Origin: an uncultured Jannaschia sp.
GTDB taxonomy: Bacteria; Pseudomonadota; Alphaproteobacteria; Rhodobacterales; Rhodobacteraceae
DNA: 64,000 bases
Reading direction: 5' to 3'
Assembly (NCBI RefSeq): GCF_947494055.1
Contig: NZ_CANLTR010000004.1
Span: 62,001 to 126,000, forward strand
Shown here piece by piece: positions 24,549-34,168 of the stretch (position 1 is its first letter; each line of letters starts with the position of its first letter). The notes beneath the pieces were generated by a model that searched no databases, had not been told where the DNA came from, and was given only the letters and a program-made list of their open reading frames with translations. A program made the translations under genes and the position numbers.

Positions 24549-25034
24549 ATGCTGTTCCGCCCCGAGACGCCCGAGGATGCCGGCGCGATCCGCACGCTGA
24601 CGGCGGCCGCGTTCGCGACTGCGTCGCATAGCGACGGGAGCGAGCCGGCCATCGTCGACCGGCTTCGCGCGGCGGGCGACCTCCTCCTGTCGCTCCTCGC
24701 GCTCGACGATATGCCCGTGGCGCATGTGGCCTTCTCCCCCGTTGAGCTCGACGCGCCGGGCCGCTGGATCGCGCTCGGCCCCGTCTCGGTCATGCCGGAC
24801 CGGCAGGGGGAGGGGATCGGGACCGCGCTGATCGAGAGCGGTCTGGCCCGGATGCGGGAGGCGGGCCTGGCCGGCTGCGTGCTTCTGGGGGAGCCGGGTT
24901 ACTACGCGCGCTTCGGCTTCCGGAACGATCTCGGGCTGACCTACGGGGACGCCGAGGCGCGTTACGTGCAGGGGCTTCCGTTCGGCACCACGCTGCCGCG
25001 GGGCGAGGTCGCCTTCGCACCGGCCTTCGGCTGA
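24549..25034 (+). CDS. GNAT N-acetyltransferase (YhbS-like)
   Basis: A 161-residue acetyltransferase. The acetyl-CoA-binding motif A is ALGPVSVMPDRQGEGIGTAL (R/QxxGxG/A form QGEGIG). Then comes CVLLGEPGYYARFGFRNDL, the YhbS-type segment. The substrate is unknown. It sits between the rplT terminator and a GDSL lipoprotein, in the interval where pheS normally follows rplT. Confidence 0.9.
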   Translation: MLFRPETPEDAGAIRTLTAAAFATASHSDGSEPAIVDRLRAAGDLLLSLLALDDMPVAHVAFSPVELDAPGRWIALGPVSVMPDRQGEGIGTALIESGLARMREAGLAGCVLLGEPGYYARFGFRNDLGLTYGDAEARYVQGLPFGTTLPRGEVAFAPAFG

Positions 25035-25055
25035 ACCGGACCGGGTTCGGGATCG

Positions 25056-25724
25056 TTGCCCCGCATGCGCGCTCTCGTCCCGATCCTCCTCCTCGCCGCC
25101 TGCGCGGCACCGTCCTCCGACCGCAGCATCCTCGCCATCGGCGACAGCGTCATGGCTTGGAACGGCGCGTCCGGGATACCGGAGGTCGCCGCCGCCCAAC
25201 TCGGCCGGCCCGTGACCGACGCCTCGCGATCCGGCGCGCATCTCACCCACCCGAACGCGATCCTCGGCGCGCTCGGCTTCGACGTATCCCGGCAGGTGCG
25301 CAGTCGGGGCTGGGACTGGATCGTCCTGACCGGCGGCGGCAACGATCTGCGCGGCGTTTGCGCGACATCATCCGAGGCTGCGATCCTCGACGGGATCGTC
25401 GACGCCGATCTGAACGGCGACCTGCCGGACCTGATCGCCCGCCTGCGCGCGAGTGGCGCGAAGGTCGCCTATCTCGGCTATTACGACGGGCCGGCCGGGG
25501 CGCGTACCGCGTTCACCCCGTGCCAGCCGGCATTCGACACGATAAACGCGCGGATGGCCCGGCTCGACGCGCGGGATGCGGGTTTTCTGTTCTTCGACGC
25601 CGGCACGGTCATCGACTCGGCCGATCGCGATCTCTACGCCGGCGACCTGATCCATCCAAGCCGGCAGGCCGCGGCGCGTATTGGCACGGCGCTGGCGGAG
25701 GCGATGCGAACCGTCGAGCGATGA
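25056..25724 (+). CDS. SGNH/GDSL hydrolase lipoprotein
   Basis: A 222-residue envelope esterase candidate. The signal ends in lipobox LLLAAC (Cys16). Block I is ILAIGDSVMAWN with the nucleophile Ser, block III is LTGGGNDLRG, and block V is DLIHPSRQA with the Asp-x-x-His pair. All four catalytic positions are present. Substrate unknown (lipid, acetylated glycan or peptidoglycan esters are family options). Confidence 0.87.
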   Translation: MPRMRALVPILLLAACAAPSSDRSILAIGDSVMAWNGASGIPEVAAAQLGRPVTDASRSGAHLTHPNAILGALGFDVSRQVRSRGWDWIVLTGGGNDLRGVCATSSEAAILDGIVDADLNGDLPDLIARLRASGAKVAYLGYYDGPAGARTAFTPCQPAFDTINARMARLDARDAGFLFFDAGTVIDSADRDLYAGDLIHPSRQAAARIGTALAEAMRTVER

Positions 25725-25778
25725 CGGTGTCGGGGCGATACGCGCCGGAACCGGGCGGGGGGCCTCGCGTTCCGCACC

Positions 25779-26567
25779 ATGCTCGACCTTCTTGCATCGC
25801 CCGAGGCATGGATCGCCTTCGCCGCGCTCCTCACGATGGAGCTGGTACTCGGCATCGACAACCTGATCTTCGTCTCGATCATCGCCTCGAACGTGCCCGA
25901 GGCGCAGCGCGACGTCGCGCGGCGGACCGGGATCGTCCTCGCGCTCGTCCTGCGGCTGGTCCTGCTTTCGGGAATCGCATGGATCGTCGGCCTGACCGCG
26001 CCGGTCATCGATCTCGGCATCTCGGGCGCTCTGGGCCCGCACGGTGAGCCGACTTTCGAGACGGCGTTCAGCATCCGCGACCTGATCCTGATCGCGGGCG
26101 GGCTGTTCCTCACCTGGAAGGCCACGACCGAAATCCGTGAAAAGCTCAATCCCGCGTTCACCCCGCACGCGGACGGGACCGGCGCGGCGCGTTCGACGCT
26201 CAGCAGCGCGATCATCCAGATCATCCTCCTCGACCTCGTCTTTTCGGTCGATTCGATCCTGACTGCAGTGGGCATGACCGATCACCTGCCGATCATGGTC
26301 GCCGCCGTCGTCGTCGCCGTCGGGCTGATGCTGCTCGCCTCCGGCCCGGTCATGCGCTTCGTGCAGACCAACCCGAGCGTCGTGATGCTGGCGCTCGCGT
26401 TCCTCCTGATGATCGGGATGGTCCTGATCGCCGACGGGTTCGGGCGGCACGTGCCCAAGGGCTACATCTATTCCGCGATGGCCTTCGCCGCCGCGGTCGA
26501 GGGGCTGAACCTGCTCGCCCGCCGCCGCCAGCGCCGGTTGCAAGCCGGGAGGGTGCGGGATACCTAG
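25779..26567 (+). CDS. TerC-family integral membrane protein
   Basis: A 262-residue multi-pass protein of the TerC/Alx family, which exports manganese in studied members. The family-defining acidic membrane motifs are [15 protein letters not shown] (residues ~21-35) and the mirrored [15 protein letters not shown] in the second half. About seven helices are present. No tellurite genes are nearby. The manganese role is inferred from the family. Confidence 0.92.
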   Translation: MLDLLASPEAWIAFAALLTMELVLGIDNLIFVSIIASNVPEAQRDVARRTGIVLALVLRLVLLSGIAWIVGLTAPVIDLGISGALGPHGEPTFETAFSIRDLILIAGGLFLTWKATTEIREKLNPAFTPHADGTGAARSTLSSAIIQIILLDLVFSVDSILTAVGMTDHLPIMVAAVVVAVGLMLLASGPVMRFVQTNPSVVMLALAFLLMIGMVLIADGFGRHVPKGYIYSAMAFAAAVEGLNLLARRRQRRLQAGRVRDT

Positions 26568-26593
26568 CCCTCGTTTCTTCTAGGGGGCCTCGC

Positions 26594-27657
<1,064 letters not shown>

Positions 27658-27658
<1 letters not shown>

Positions 27659-27936
27659 TGCTGTTCGACGGTCGCGCGAAGGATGCCTCCGACGAGACGC
27701 GGAGGGTCCACGCCGCCTTCGAGATCGCCTATACGGCGGTCGATTTCGGCGCCGCGCTGGCATTCGTCGTGGGTTCCGTGCTGTTCTTCTACGAGGCTTG
27801 GCAGACAGTTGCGACATGGTTCTTCGTCATCGGCTCGATCCTCTTCGCGCTGAAGCCGACCCTGCGCCTCGCGCGGGAGCTGAAGCTCGCCGCGATGGGC
27901 GACGTAACGGACCTGGCGAAGCGCGAACAAGGTTGA
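27658..27936 (+). CDS. YrhK-like two-helix membrane protein
   Basis: A 92-residue protein with the YrhK-domain pattern: RVHAAFEIAYTAVDFGAALAF, a first helix, VLFFYEAWQTVATWFFVIGS as the loop and second helix, then LFALKPTLRLARELK at the membrane edge. The ATG overlaps the pheS stop (TGATG), implying coupled translation with pheS. Function unknown. Confidence 0.85.
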
Positions 27937-27964
27937 GGCGCGGGGGCCTCGGTCGGGATCGGAC

Positions 27965-29266
27965 TCAGGGCTCGACGAAACGCAGGTCCGTGAAGCGGGC
28001 GCGCAGGGCCGCGGTCTCGGCGGCGACTTGCTCTGGCGGCTCGCGGAGGGCCCGGGCAAGGAGCGCCATGATCGCGGGGGCGTCGTCGGGGGTCACGCCA
28101 CGACGGGCCAGTTCCGGCGTGCCGAGGCGCAGGCCGTTCATGTCACGCGCGACCGGCGCGACGGGCAGGCCGATGCCGCAGGCGAGGAACCCGGCCGCCT
28201 CCAGCCGTCGCGCCATCGTCTGACCGCCGCCGAACGGCGCGGCTTCGATTGAGAACTGGTGGCTTTCCGTCGCGCCACGGTCGGCGAGGAAGATGGGCAG
28301 CCCTTCGGCGACGGCGGCGTGCGCGAGGGCCTGGGCCAGTGCGACCATCGCGCGGGCGTAGTCCTGTCCGCACGCCACCCAATCCGCCAACGTCACGCCG
28401 AGCGCCGCCGTCTTCGCGACGTCGAAATTCGCGGTCAGGCCCGGAAAGGCCACGCGATCCAGCCGCTCGGCCACCGCCGCATCGTCGGTCACGATCAGCC
28501 CGCCCGCCGGCCCGCCGAGCGACTTGTAGGTGCTCATCGTCATCAGATGCGCGCCGTCCTTCAACGGATTGGACCAGGCCTTGCCCGCGGCCATCCCGCA
28601 GAGATGTGCCGCGTCGAACATCAGATACGCCCCGACCTCGTCGGCGATGGCGCGGACCTCCGCCACGGGATGCGGAAACAGGTTGAGCGACTGGCCGAGC
28701 GTGATCAGGCGGGGCCGCACGCGGCGGGCGAGGTCGCGCAGCGCGCCCGGATCGACCGTGTAGCCCGCCGGGTCGACCGGCGCCTCGTGGACCTCCAGCG
28801 CGAACAGGCCCGCACAGCCGGGCGCGTGATGCGTCACGTGCCCGCCGATCGCGGCCGGCGGCGCGATGATGGCGTCGCCCGGCCGGGCCAGCGCCATGAA
28901 GGCCATCAGGTTCGCCATCGCGCCCGAGGGCACGCGAAGCTCGACATGCGTGGCGTCGAAGACACGGGCCGCCAGCCGTGCGGTTATGACTTCGATCTCC
29001 TCTACCGCGGAGAGCCCGGTCTCGTACTTCTCGCCCGGATGGCCAAGCGACGGGCGCGACCCGATCCCGGAGGCCAGCAACGCCTCGGCCCGCGGGTTCA
29101 TCACGTTGGTCGCGGGGTTCAGGTTGAAGGCGCGCGCGTCGTGGATCGCCCGCGTCTCGGCGGCCAGCGCTTCGATCCGGGCGGCGGGGTCGTCGGGCAA
29201 GGGCAGCGCGTCGATCCGGGTCCGCACCGCATCGGAGAGCCAGGGGCGGGGGGCGAGGTCGGTCAT
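27965..29266 (-). CDS. SHMT-family PLP enzyme, divergent from canonical GlyA
   Basis: A 433-residue fold-type I PLP enzyme related to serine hydroxymethyltransferase. Family blocks are NLNPATNVMNPRAEALL, GHPGEKYETG, ELRVPSGAMANLMAF and the PLP-facing FDAAHLCGMAAGKAW (Asp218, His221). The PLP lysine is Lys248 in MSTYKSLGGPAGG, where GlyA has the THKTLRGPRGG type. The altered active-site loop suggests a paralogue with another aldol substrate (for example a beta-hydroxy or alpha-methyl amino acid). AGGAG sits eight bases before the ATG. Confidence 0.85.
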   Translation of the reverse strand: MTDLAPRPWLSDAVRTRIDALPLPDDPAARIEALAAETRAIHDARAFNLNPATNVMNPRAEALLASGIGSRPSLGHPGEKYETGLSAVEEIEVITARLAARVFDATHVELRVPSGAMANLMAFMALARPGDAIIAPPAAIGGHVTHHAPGCAGLFALEVHEAPVDPAGYTVDPGALRDLARRVRPRLITLGQSLNLFPHPVAEVRAIADEVGAYLMFDAAHLCGMAAGKAWSNPLKDGAHLMTMSTYKSLGGPAGGLIVTDDAAVAERLDRVAFPGLTANFDVAKTAALGVTLADWVACGQDYARAMVALAQALAHAAVAEGLPIFLADRGATESHQFSIEAAPFGGGQTMARRLEAAGFLACGIGLPVAPVARDMNGLRLGTPELARRGVTPDDAPAIMALLARALREPPEQVAAETAALRARFTDLRFVEP

Positions 29267-29387
29267 GCGAGGCTCCTGTCGGCTCGCGGAACTGTTTCGC
29301 GCGCGCGTCCCGGCGTCAACATGCGCGGTGGCGTCGTGACAGGGGCGGCCGGGCACGATAGCGTCGCGACGTGCATAGGGGGCGCGC

Positions 29388-30035
29388 ATGACGACCGTAC
29401 TCGTCTTCGGTGACAGCAACTCGCACGGCACGATGCCGCTTGCCCGGCTCGGTCAGCTCGACCGCCATCCGCCCGTCGCCCGCTGGCCCGCCGTCATGGC
29501 CCGCGCCCTCGACCTCGATGTCGTCACCGAGGGGCATCCGGGACGGACCAGCGTGCACGACGACCCGGTGGACGGCAGCCACAAGAACGGTCGGCGGGCG
29601 CTGCAGGCGATCCTCGAGAGCCATCGCCCGCTCGACCTCGTGGCGATCATGCTCGGGACCAACGATTGCAAGGCGCGGTTCGGTCTGCGCGGCTGGGACA
29701 TCGCCGCGGGCATCGGCAAGCTCGCGCAGATGGTGCTGGCCTCGGATGCGGGTCCCGGCGGCGCGGCCCCGCGCGTGCTGCTGATCGCGCCGATGCCCGT
29801 GGAGGAGACCGGCGTGCTGGCCGAGATGTTCCAAGGCGGCCGCGCCCGGTCCCGCGCCATCGCGCCGGCTCTGCGCGACGAGGCGGAGCGTCTGGGCTGC
29901 GGTTTCTTCGATGCCGGGCGCGTGGTACATGTCGATCCGCTCGACGGGGTGCATCTCGATGCCGGCGCGCAGCGGTCGCTGGGGCTCGCCCTGGCCGACG
30001 GCGTTCGCGACCTTCTCGCGGGAACCGGGGGATGA
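29388..30035 (+). CDS. SGNH-hydrolase (arylesterase/acyl esterase type)
   Basis: A 215-residue cytosolic SGNH hydrolase without signal peptide. Block I is VLVFGDSNSHGTMP (nucleophile Ser), the Gly block is EGHPGRTSVHDDP, block III is IMLGTNDCKARFG, and block V is DPLDGVHLDAGAQ with Asp-x-x-His. Family members hydrolyse aryl or acyl esters. It overlaps the ribokinase start by four bases, so the two form an operon, divergent from the SHMT-like gene. Confidence 0.88.
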   Translation: MTTVLVFGDSNSHGTMPLARLGQLDRHPPVARWPAVMARALDLDVVTEGHPGRTSVHDDPVDGSHKNGRRALQAILESHRPLDLVAIMLGTNDCKARFGLRGWDIAAGIGKLAQMVLASDAGPGGAAPRVLLIAPMPVEETGVLAEMFQGGRARSRAIAPALRDEAERLGCGFFDAGRVVHVDPLDGVHLDAGAQRSLGLALADGVRDLLAGTGG

Positions 30036-30955
30036 GCGGGCATGTCGCCATCCTCGGCGTGTTCGTCGCCGACACGACCTACCGCGCCGAGCGCCAGCCC
30101 CGGATGGGCGAGACGATCCTCGGCCGTTCCTTCGCGCTCGGCCCGGGCGGCAAGGGCTCGAACCAGTCCGTTGCGGCGGCCCGTGCCGGGGCGGAGACGC
30201 ATTTCGTCAGCCGGATCGGCCGCGACACGTTCGGCGACATGGCGATGCGGATCTGGGAAGAGGCCGGCGTGACCCCCGCCGTGTCGCGCGTCGACGAGGC
30301 GACGGGCGCGGCCTTCATCTTCGTGGAGGCGAGTTCCGGCGACAACGCGATCATCATCGCCCCGGGCGCGGCCGGGGGGCTGTCCCCGGCGGATGTCGAG
30401 GCGCAGGCGAAGGTGATCGGCGGCGCGGCGGTCTTCGTCACCCAGCTTGAGCAGCCGATGGACGCGGCGATGCGCGGGCTCGAGCTCGCCCGGGCGGGCG
30501 GCGCGGTGACGATCCTGAACCCGGCGCCCGCGGCAGAGCTACCGGACGGGATGCTCGCCCTCTGCGACTACGTCACGCCGAACGAGAGCGAGGCCGAAGC
30601 GCTGACCGGCATCGCGATCCGCGACCAGGCCAGCGCGCGCGCCGCGGGCGATGCGCTCCTCGCGGCCGGGCTGCGCCGGGCGGCCATCGTGACGATGGGC
30701 GGGCAGGGGGTTCTCTACCACAGCGGCACGCGTTCTGTAGCAATTCCAGCCATCGAAGTCGGCCCGCTGGTCGAGACGACGGGGGCGGGCGACGCCTTCA
30801 ACGGCGGATTCGCCGCGGCCTTGGCCGAAGGGCGCGATCCGGTCGAGGCGGCGAGGTTCGGCTGCGCAGTGGCCGGGCTCTCGGTGACGCGGCCGGGTGC
30901 CGCGGCTTCGATGCCCATCCGCGCCGAGATCGACGCGGTGCTGTCCCGTCTTTGA
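30032..30955 (+). CDS. Ribokinase-family sugar kinase
   Basis: A 307-residue PfkB-family kinase. GPGGKGSNQSVAAARAGA is the first signature, and LVETTGAGDAFNGGFAAAL near residue 250 holds the catalytic Asp and anion hole. NPAPAAELPDGML and VTPNESEAEALTG are ribokinase-like. D-ribose is the likely substrate, but no transporter or RbsD lies nearby, so nucleoside kinase activity is possible. Confidence 0.9.
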   Translation: MSGHVAILGVFVADTTYRAERQPRMGETILGRSFALGPGGKGSNQSVAAARAGAETHFVSRIGRDTFGDMAMRIWEEAGVTPAVSRVDEATGAAFIFVEASSGDNAIIIAPGAAGGLSPADVEAQAKVIGGAAVFVTQLEQPMDAAMRGLELARAGGAVTILNPAPAAELPDGMLALCDYVTPNESEAEALTGIAIRDQASARAAGDALLAAGLRRAAIVTMGGQGVLYHSGTRSVAIPAIEVGPLVETTGAGDAFNGGFAAALAEGRDPVEAARFGCAVAGLSVTRPGAAASMPIRAEIDAVLSRL

Positions 30956-30964
30956 CGGGCGCAC

Positions 30965-31276
30965 CTACGTCACCCGGAACCGGATCCCCCCGTAGTCCGT
31001 TTCGGCAACGATCAGGACCCGGAAGCGCCCATCCAGGATCGGCGATTTCGACGAAAAGGTCCAAGCAACAACATGGAACGAGGACGCGATATTGGACATT
31101 CGAGCCTACTTCGAGTTTGTCCGGGCTTCGTGGAAACCGGTCTCGTCGGGAGCCGTGACGCGCGCGCCTTCGTTCAGGTAATTACCGTCGGTGACGCCCA
31201 TGGGTTCCCAGCGGAGGACGATGCGCAGGACACCGGTTCGAGAAACAGAAGCCGATCGTCTGTCGTCCTGCGGCAT
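30965..31276 (-). pseudogene. Possible decayed small gene, in-frame amber stop
   Basis: Within an otherwise empty 387-base interval (30956-31342) the minus strand shows two coding-like pieces in one frame. The upstream piece includes VLRIVLRWEPMGVTDGNYLN and stops at TAG 31106-31108. Three codons later an ATG opens 44 residues that include FSSKSPILDGRFRVLIVAET and end YGGIRFRVT. Both pieces look protein-like, but neither matches a family I know. It may be a remnant or a short true gene at 30965-31099. The rest of the interval holds nothing I can name. Confidence 0.3.
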
Positions 31277-31342
31277 CGTGTCGTCCGGGCCAGCCGATCC
31301 TGCTTTCCGGGTTTGACCTCCGCTCGCGAGGGGGCATGACGA

Positions 31343-31546
31343 ATGGCCGGGAATGAGGAGCGATGGGACGCGATCGAGCGCCAGATCCTCGACGGCGACA
31401 CGATCCAGGAGCGGATCGCGCGGAGTGGCGGGCACTTCTGGGTGCAACTCACGGAGGACCAGGTCGCCGCTCTTCGCGCCTATCTCGAACGCTGCGTGGC
31501 GGAAGTCGAAGCAGAGCGCGCGGCGAAACAGGATCCGAAGGATTGA
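31343..31546 (+). CDS. Small acidic helical protein, unknown
   Basis: A 67-residue protein, charged and probably helical throughout: ERWDAIERQILDGDTIQERI, then FWVQLTEDQVAALRAYLERC, with a Lys-rich end. GAGGGGG lies eight bases before the ATG and supports the start. No domain is recognised. Confidence 0.6.
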   Translation: MAGNEERWDAIERQILDGDTIQERIARSGGHFWVQLTEDQVAALRAYLERCVAEVEAERAAKQDPKD

Positions 31547-31547
31547 C

Positions 31548-31856
31548 GTGCGTTACACTGTCATCCCGCGGGGCGGTTCGCGGAGTTTTTCCCGTGATCA
31601 TCCGACAGGCAAAGCTCGAGCGCGGGTCCGAAACCGGTTCGTCGCTCGGATCGCTGAGGGGATCGACGGACTGGGTTTTGTCCGGTCAGGGCCGGGACGC
31701 GTGTCTGTGTCCGCAGGTCGATCCTACCGCTTGATCCGTTGCGCCCATGGGCTCGAACTTTGGGACGTCGCAGGCTTGCATGCGGGGTGCCCTCTCCGTT
31801 TCGGGACAAGGTCGGGCGGGCCGTGCCGGAACCTGGCAGACGGTGCCGCGTTTTGA
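31548..31856 (+). other. Doubtful reading frame in a 333-base interval
   Basis: Between 31547 and 31879 I see no clear gene. A GTG-initiated frame of 102 codons begins one base after the previous stop (RYTVIPRGGSRSFSRDHPTG), but its composition (Arg, Gly, Ser rich) resembles an out-of-frame reading of GC-rich DNA. The promoter of the four-gene unit starting at 31880 should lie here. Confidence 0.2.
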
Positions 31857-31879
31857 CGGGGCAATCAGGGAAATCGAGA

Positions 31880-32905
31880 ATGTTCGACCGTTTCGACTCG
31901 TCCGGGATCGGGCCGGTGCTGACGGAGTTGCGCCGTGCCGCGCCCGATGAGGATGCGGGGGCGTCCATCGAGCCGTCGATGGTGGCTCTGCTGCGGAGCG
32001 GATGTCTGACGGAGATCGACCCGGTCGCCCTGACCAAGACGCTCGTCGCGGTTGCGGAGGTCAATCTCCCCGCGGCGCGTCTGGCCGAAGGGCACGTGAA
32101 CGCCTTGCAGCTCTTTGCGCTTCACGGGGCTATGCAGGACGACGCGATGTCCCTGCTCGGCGTCTGGGGTGCGGACGGGGCCGATCCGGTCGCGCTTCGT
32201 GACGATACGTTGACCGGTGGAAAGCGCTACGCTTCCGGCTTGGGAATTGTGACCCGCGCCATCGTCACCGTGCCTTGGGAAGACACGTCGCGCCTCGCGG
32301 TGCTCGATGTGACGGACACGGCACGCCACGCGCCGGAGACGTGGCGCATGAGCGGCATGCGCGCGACACGGTCCGGCGATGTCGACCTGACGGGGATGCG
32401 ACCGGACTGGCTCGGCGGTCCGGGGGACTACTACCGGGAGCCTTACTTCGTCGGCGGTGTCTGGCGGATCGCGGCGCTGCAGCTTGGCGGTACGCTCGGC
32501 CTTCTGGGCGAGGCGCGCGACTGGCTCGCCGCGCGGGGGCGGCTCGAAGCGGACGCGCAGGTGGCCCGGCTCGGTCCGCTGATCGGGCGGAGCCTTGCGG
32601 CGTTCGGCCTCGTAGAGCGGGCGGCCGAGGTCGCGACGGGGCCTGCCGGACGCGGCGATCCGGACCGTGCGGTGATGCTCTCGGTGCAGGCCCGGCTCCT
32701 GACCGAGACGCTTGCGCTGGACACGATCGCCGCGGTGGAGCAGTCGATCGGCATGGCGCATTTCGAAGACGCCGCCGCGACGGGGCGCGTGGCACGGGAT
32801 CTTGCCACCTATTGCCGGCAGGCCGCCCGCGACGCGTTCGAGCAACGCGCGGGGCGTATCGCCCTGTCGCGGCCCGGACCGCTCTCGGAGCTCTGGGATG
32901 GATAG
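31880..32905 (+). CDS. Acyl-CoA dehydrogenase-fold protein, first gene of a four-gene unit
   Basis: A 341-residue protein with the acyl-CoA dehydrogenase architecture: N-terminal helices, a middle beta domain (TGGKRYASGLGIVTRAIVTV and WRMSGMRATRSGDVDLTGM) and a C-terminal four-helix part (MAHFEDAAATGRVARDLATY). It is shorter than canonical enzymes (~380), and the usual catalytic Glu is not obvious. Its substrate may be a carrier-bound or glycolipid intermediate. The end overlaps the PIG-L gene by eight bases. Confidence 0.8.
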   Translation: MFDRFDSSGIGPVLTELRRAAPDEDAGASIEPSMVALLRSGCLTEIDPVALTKTLVAVAEVNLPAARLAEGHVNALQLFALHGAMQDDAMSLLGVWGADGADPVALRDDTLTGGKRYASGLGIVTRAIVTVPWEDTSRLAVLDVTDTARHAPETWRMSGMRATRSGDVDLTGMRPDWLGGPGDYYREPYFVGGVWRIAALQLGGTLGLLGEARDWLAARGRLEADAQVARLGPLIGRSLAAFGLVERAAEVATGPAGRGDPDRAVMLSVQARLLTETLALDTIAAVEQSIGMAHFEDAAATGRVARDLATYCRQAARDAFEQRAGRIALSRPGPLSELWDG

Positions 32906-33593
32906 GCTCGTGCTCGACCGTGGACCGGTCGTGGTGCTGGCGCCGCATGCCGACGACGAATCCCTCGGATGTGGGCACCTGCTGGCGTCGCTCTGGGCCG
33001 AAGGGGGCGCGGCGCATGTGATCTGCCTCACCGACGGCGCGGCTTCGCATCCCGCTTCCCGCACCCATCCGCCCGCGCGCCTGCGTGCCATCCGGCGGAC
33101 GGAGCTCGGCCGCGCCGTGACCCGGCTCGGCGGAACCCGGGCGGACGTCACCTTCCTCGATTTTCCGGACGCGGCCTCGCATCGTCTGCACGGGCCCGGC
33201 GCGGACGTGGCGCGAAGCATCGGCGTCGTTCTGGACCGCGTCGCTCCGGCGACCCTGATCGCACCTTCGCCGCTCGACCCGCATTGCGACCACGAAGCGG
33301 GCGCAAGGGCGGCCCGAGCGGCCGTCGCGGCCCGGCCGGGGATGCGTCTGCTGTTCTATCCGGTCTGGTCCCGCTGGAAGGCCTCCGACCGCGCCGCGCC
33401 GGTGCCGGAGGGGACGACCGCGTTCGCCTGGGCGGGGGGGTCGCCTGGACAGAAGCGTGCAGCCATCGATTGCCACCGCAGTCAGACGGGGGCGGTGATC
33501 CATGACGATCCGGACGGCTTCGCCATGCCCGAGGGCTTCGCCGCGTTCTTCGCCGAGGCTCCCGAGCTCTATTTCCGGGGGCGGGCCGCGTGA
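32898..33593 (+). CDS. PIG-L family deacetylase
   Basis: A 231-residue zinc-dependent N-deacetylase (LmbE-like). The metal motif is VVVLAPHADDESLGCG (His17, Asp19/Asp20), and the third ligand is in SPLDPHCDHEAGARAA. Relatives deacetylate N-acetylglucosamine-linked lipids or thiol precursors. The start overlaps the previous gene by eight bases and the end overlaps the methyltransferase by four. In other bacteria PIG-L and such methyltransferases are also found fused, which supports a joint role. Confidence 0.9.
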   Translation: MDRLVLDRGPVVVLAPHADDESLGCGHLLASLWAEGGAAHVICLTDGAASHPASRTHPPARLRAIRRTELGRAVTRLGGTRADVTFLDFPDAASHRLHGPGADVARSIGVVLDRVAPATLIAPSPLDPHCDHEAGARAARAAVAARPGMRLLFYPVWSRWKASDRAAPVPEGTTAFAWAGGSPGQKRAAIDCHRSQTGAVIHDDPDGFAMPEGFAAFFAEAPELYFRGRAA

Positions 33594-34168
33594 GTGCCGT
33601 GAAGCGGGCGGCCCTGGACGCACTCTATGCCGGGACCGACGATCCCTGGAACTTCCGGACGTCCAAGTACGAGCGGCAGAAGTACGACGCCACGATCGCC
33701 ACATTGCCCGCGTCCCGTCTCCGTCACGTGCTGGAGGTCGGCTGCGGCAACGGGGAACTGGCCCGTCGCCTCGCCGCGAGGTGCGACGACTACACCGGGG
33801 TCGATGCCGTCGATGTCGCGTTGGAGGCGGCGCGTCGCGCCGTGCCGCACGGGAACTTCGTCCAGAGCTACCTGCCCTGCGACCTGCCGGAGGGCGACTA
33901 CGACCTGCTGGTCCTGTCCGAGATCCTGTATTTCCTCGATGCGCCGGGGCTCAGTTCGCTGGCCGTGCAGATCGATAGCCGCTGGCCTGCGGCGACCGTC
34001 CTATGCGTCACATGGCTCGGCCCGTCCGGCAACCCGCTCGAGGGGGACGAGGCGCTCCATCTGTTCGGCGCGGCCACGTCCCGCCGAACCCGTTGCGTCC
34101 GGATGGAGGCGACGTATCGCATCGACCTGTTCGCGTCCCTCACGCAGAAGGAACCGCCATGCAAGTAA
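33590..34168 (+). CDS. Class I SAM-dependent methyltransferase (NodS-like)
   Basis: A 192-residue methyltransferase. ALDALYAGTDDPWNFRTSKY is the N-terminal segment seen in NodS-type N-methyltransferases. Motif I is HVLEVGCGNGELARRLA, acidic Asp follows in YTGVDAVDVAL, and the post-II region is DLLVLSEILYFL. NodS methylates the deacetylated glucosamine nitrogen of Nod factors after NodB. An analogous deacetylate-then-methylate order with the PIG-L protein is plausible. GTG 33590 overlaps the upstream stop. Confidence 0.87.
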   Translation: MSAVKRAALDALYAGTDDPWNFRTSKYERQKYDATIATLPASRLRHVLEVGCGNGELARRLAARCDDYTGVDAVDVALEAARRAVPHGNFVQSYLPCDLPEGDYDLLVLSEILYFLDAPGLSSLAVQIDSRWPAATVLCVTWLGPSGNPLEGDEALHLFGAATSRRTRCVRMEATYRIDLFASLTQKEPPCK

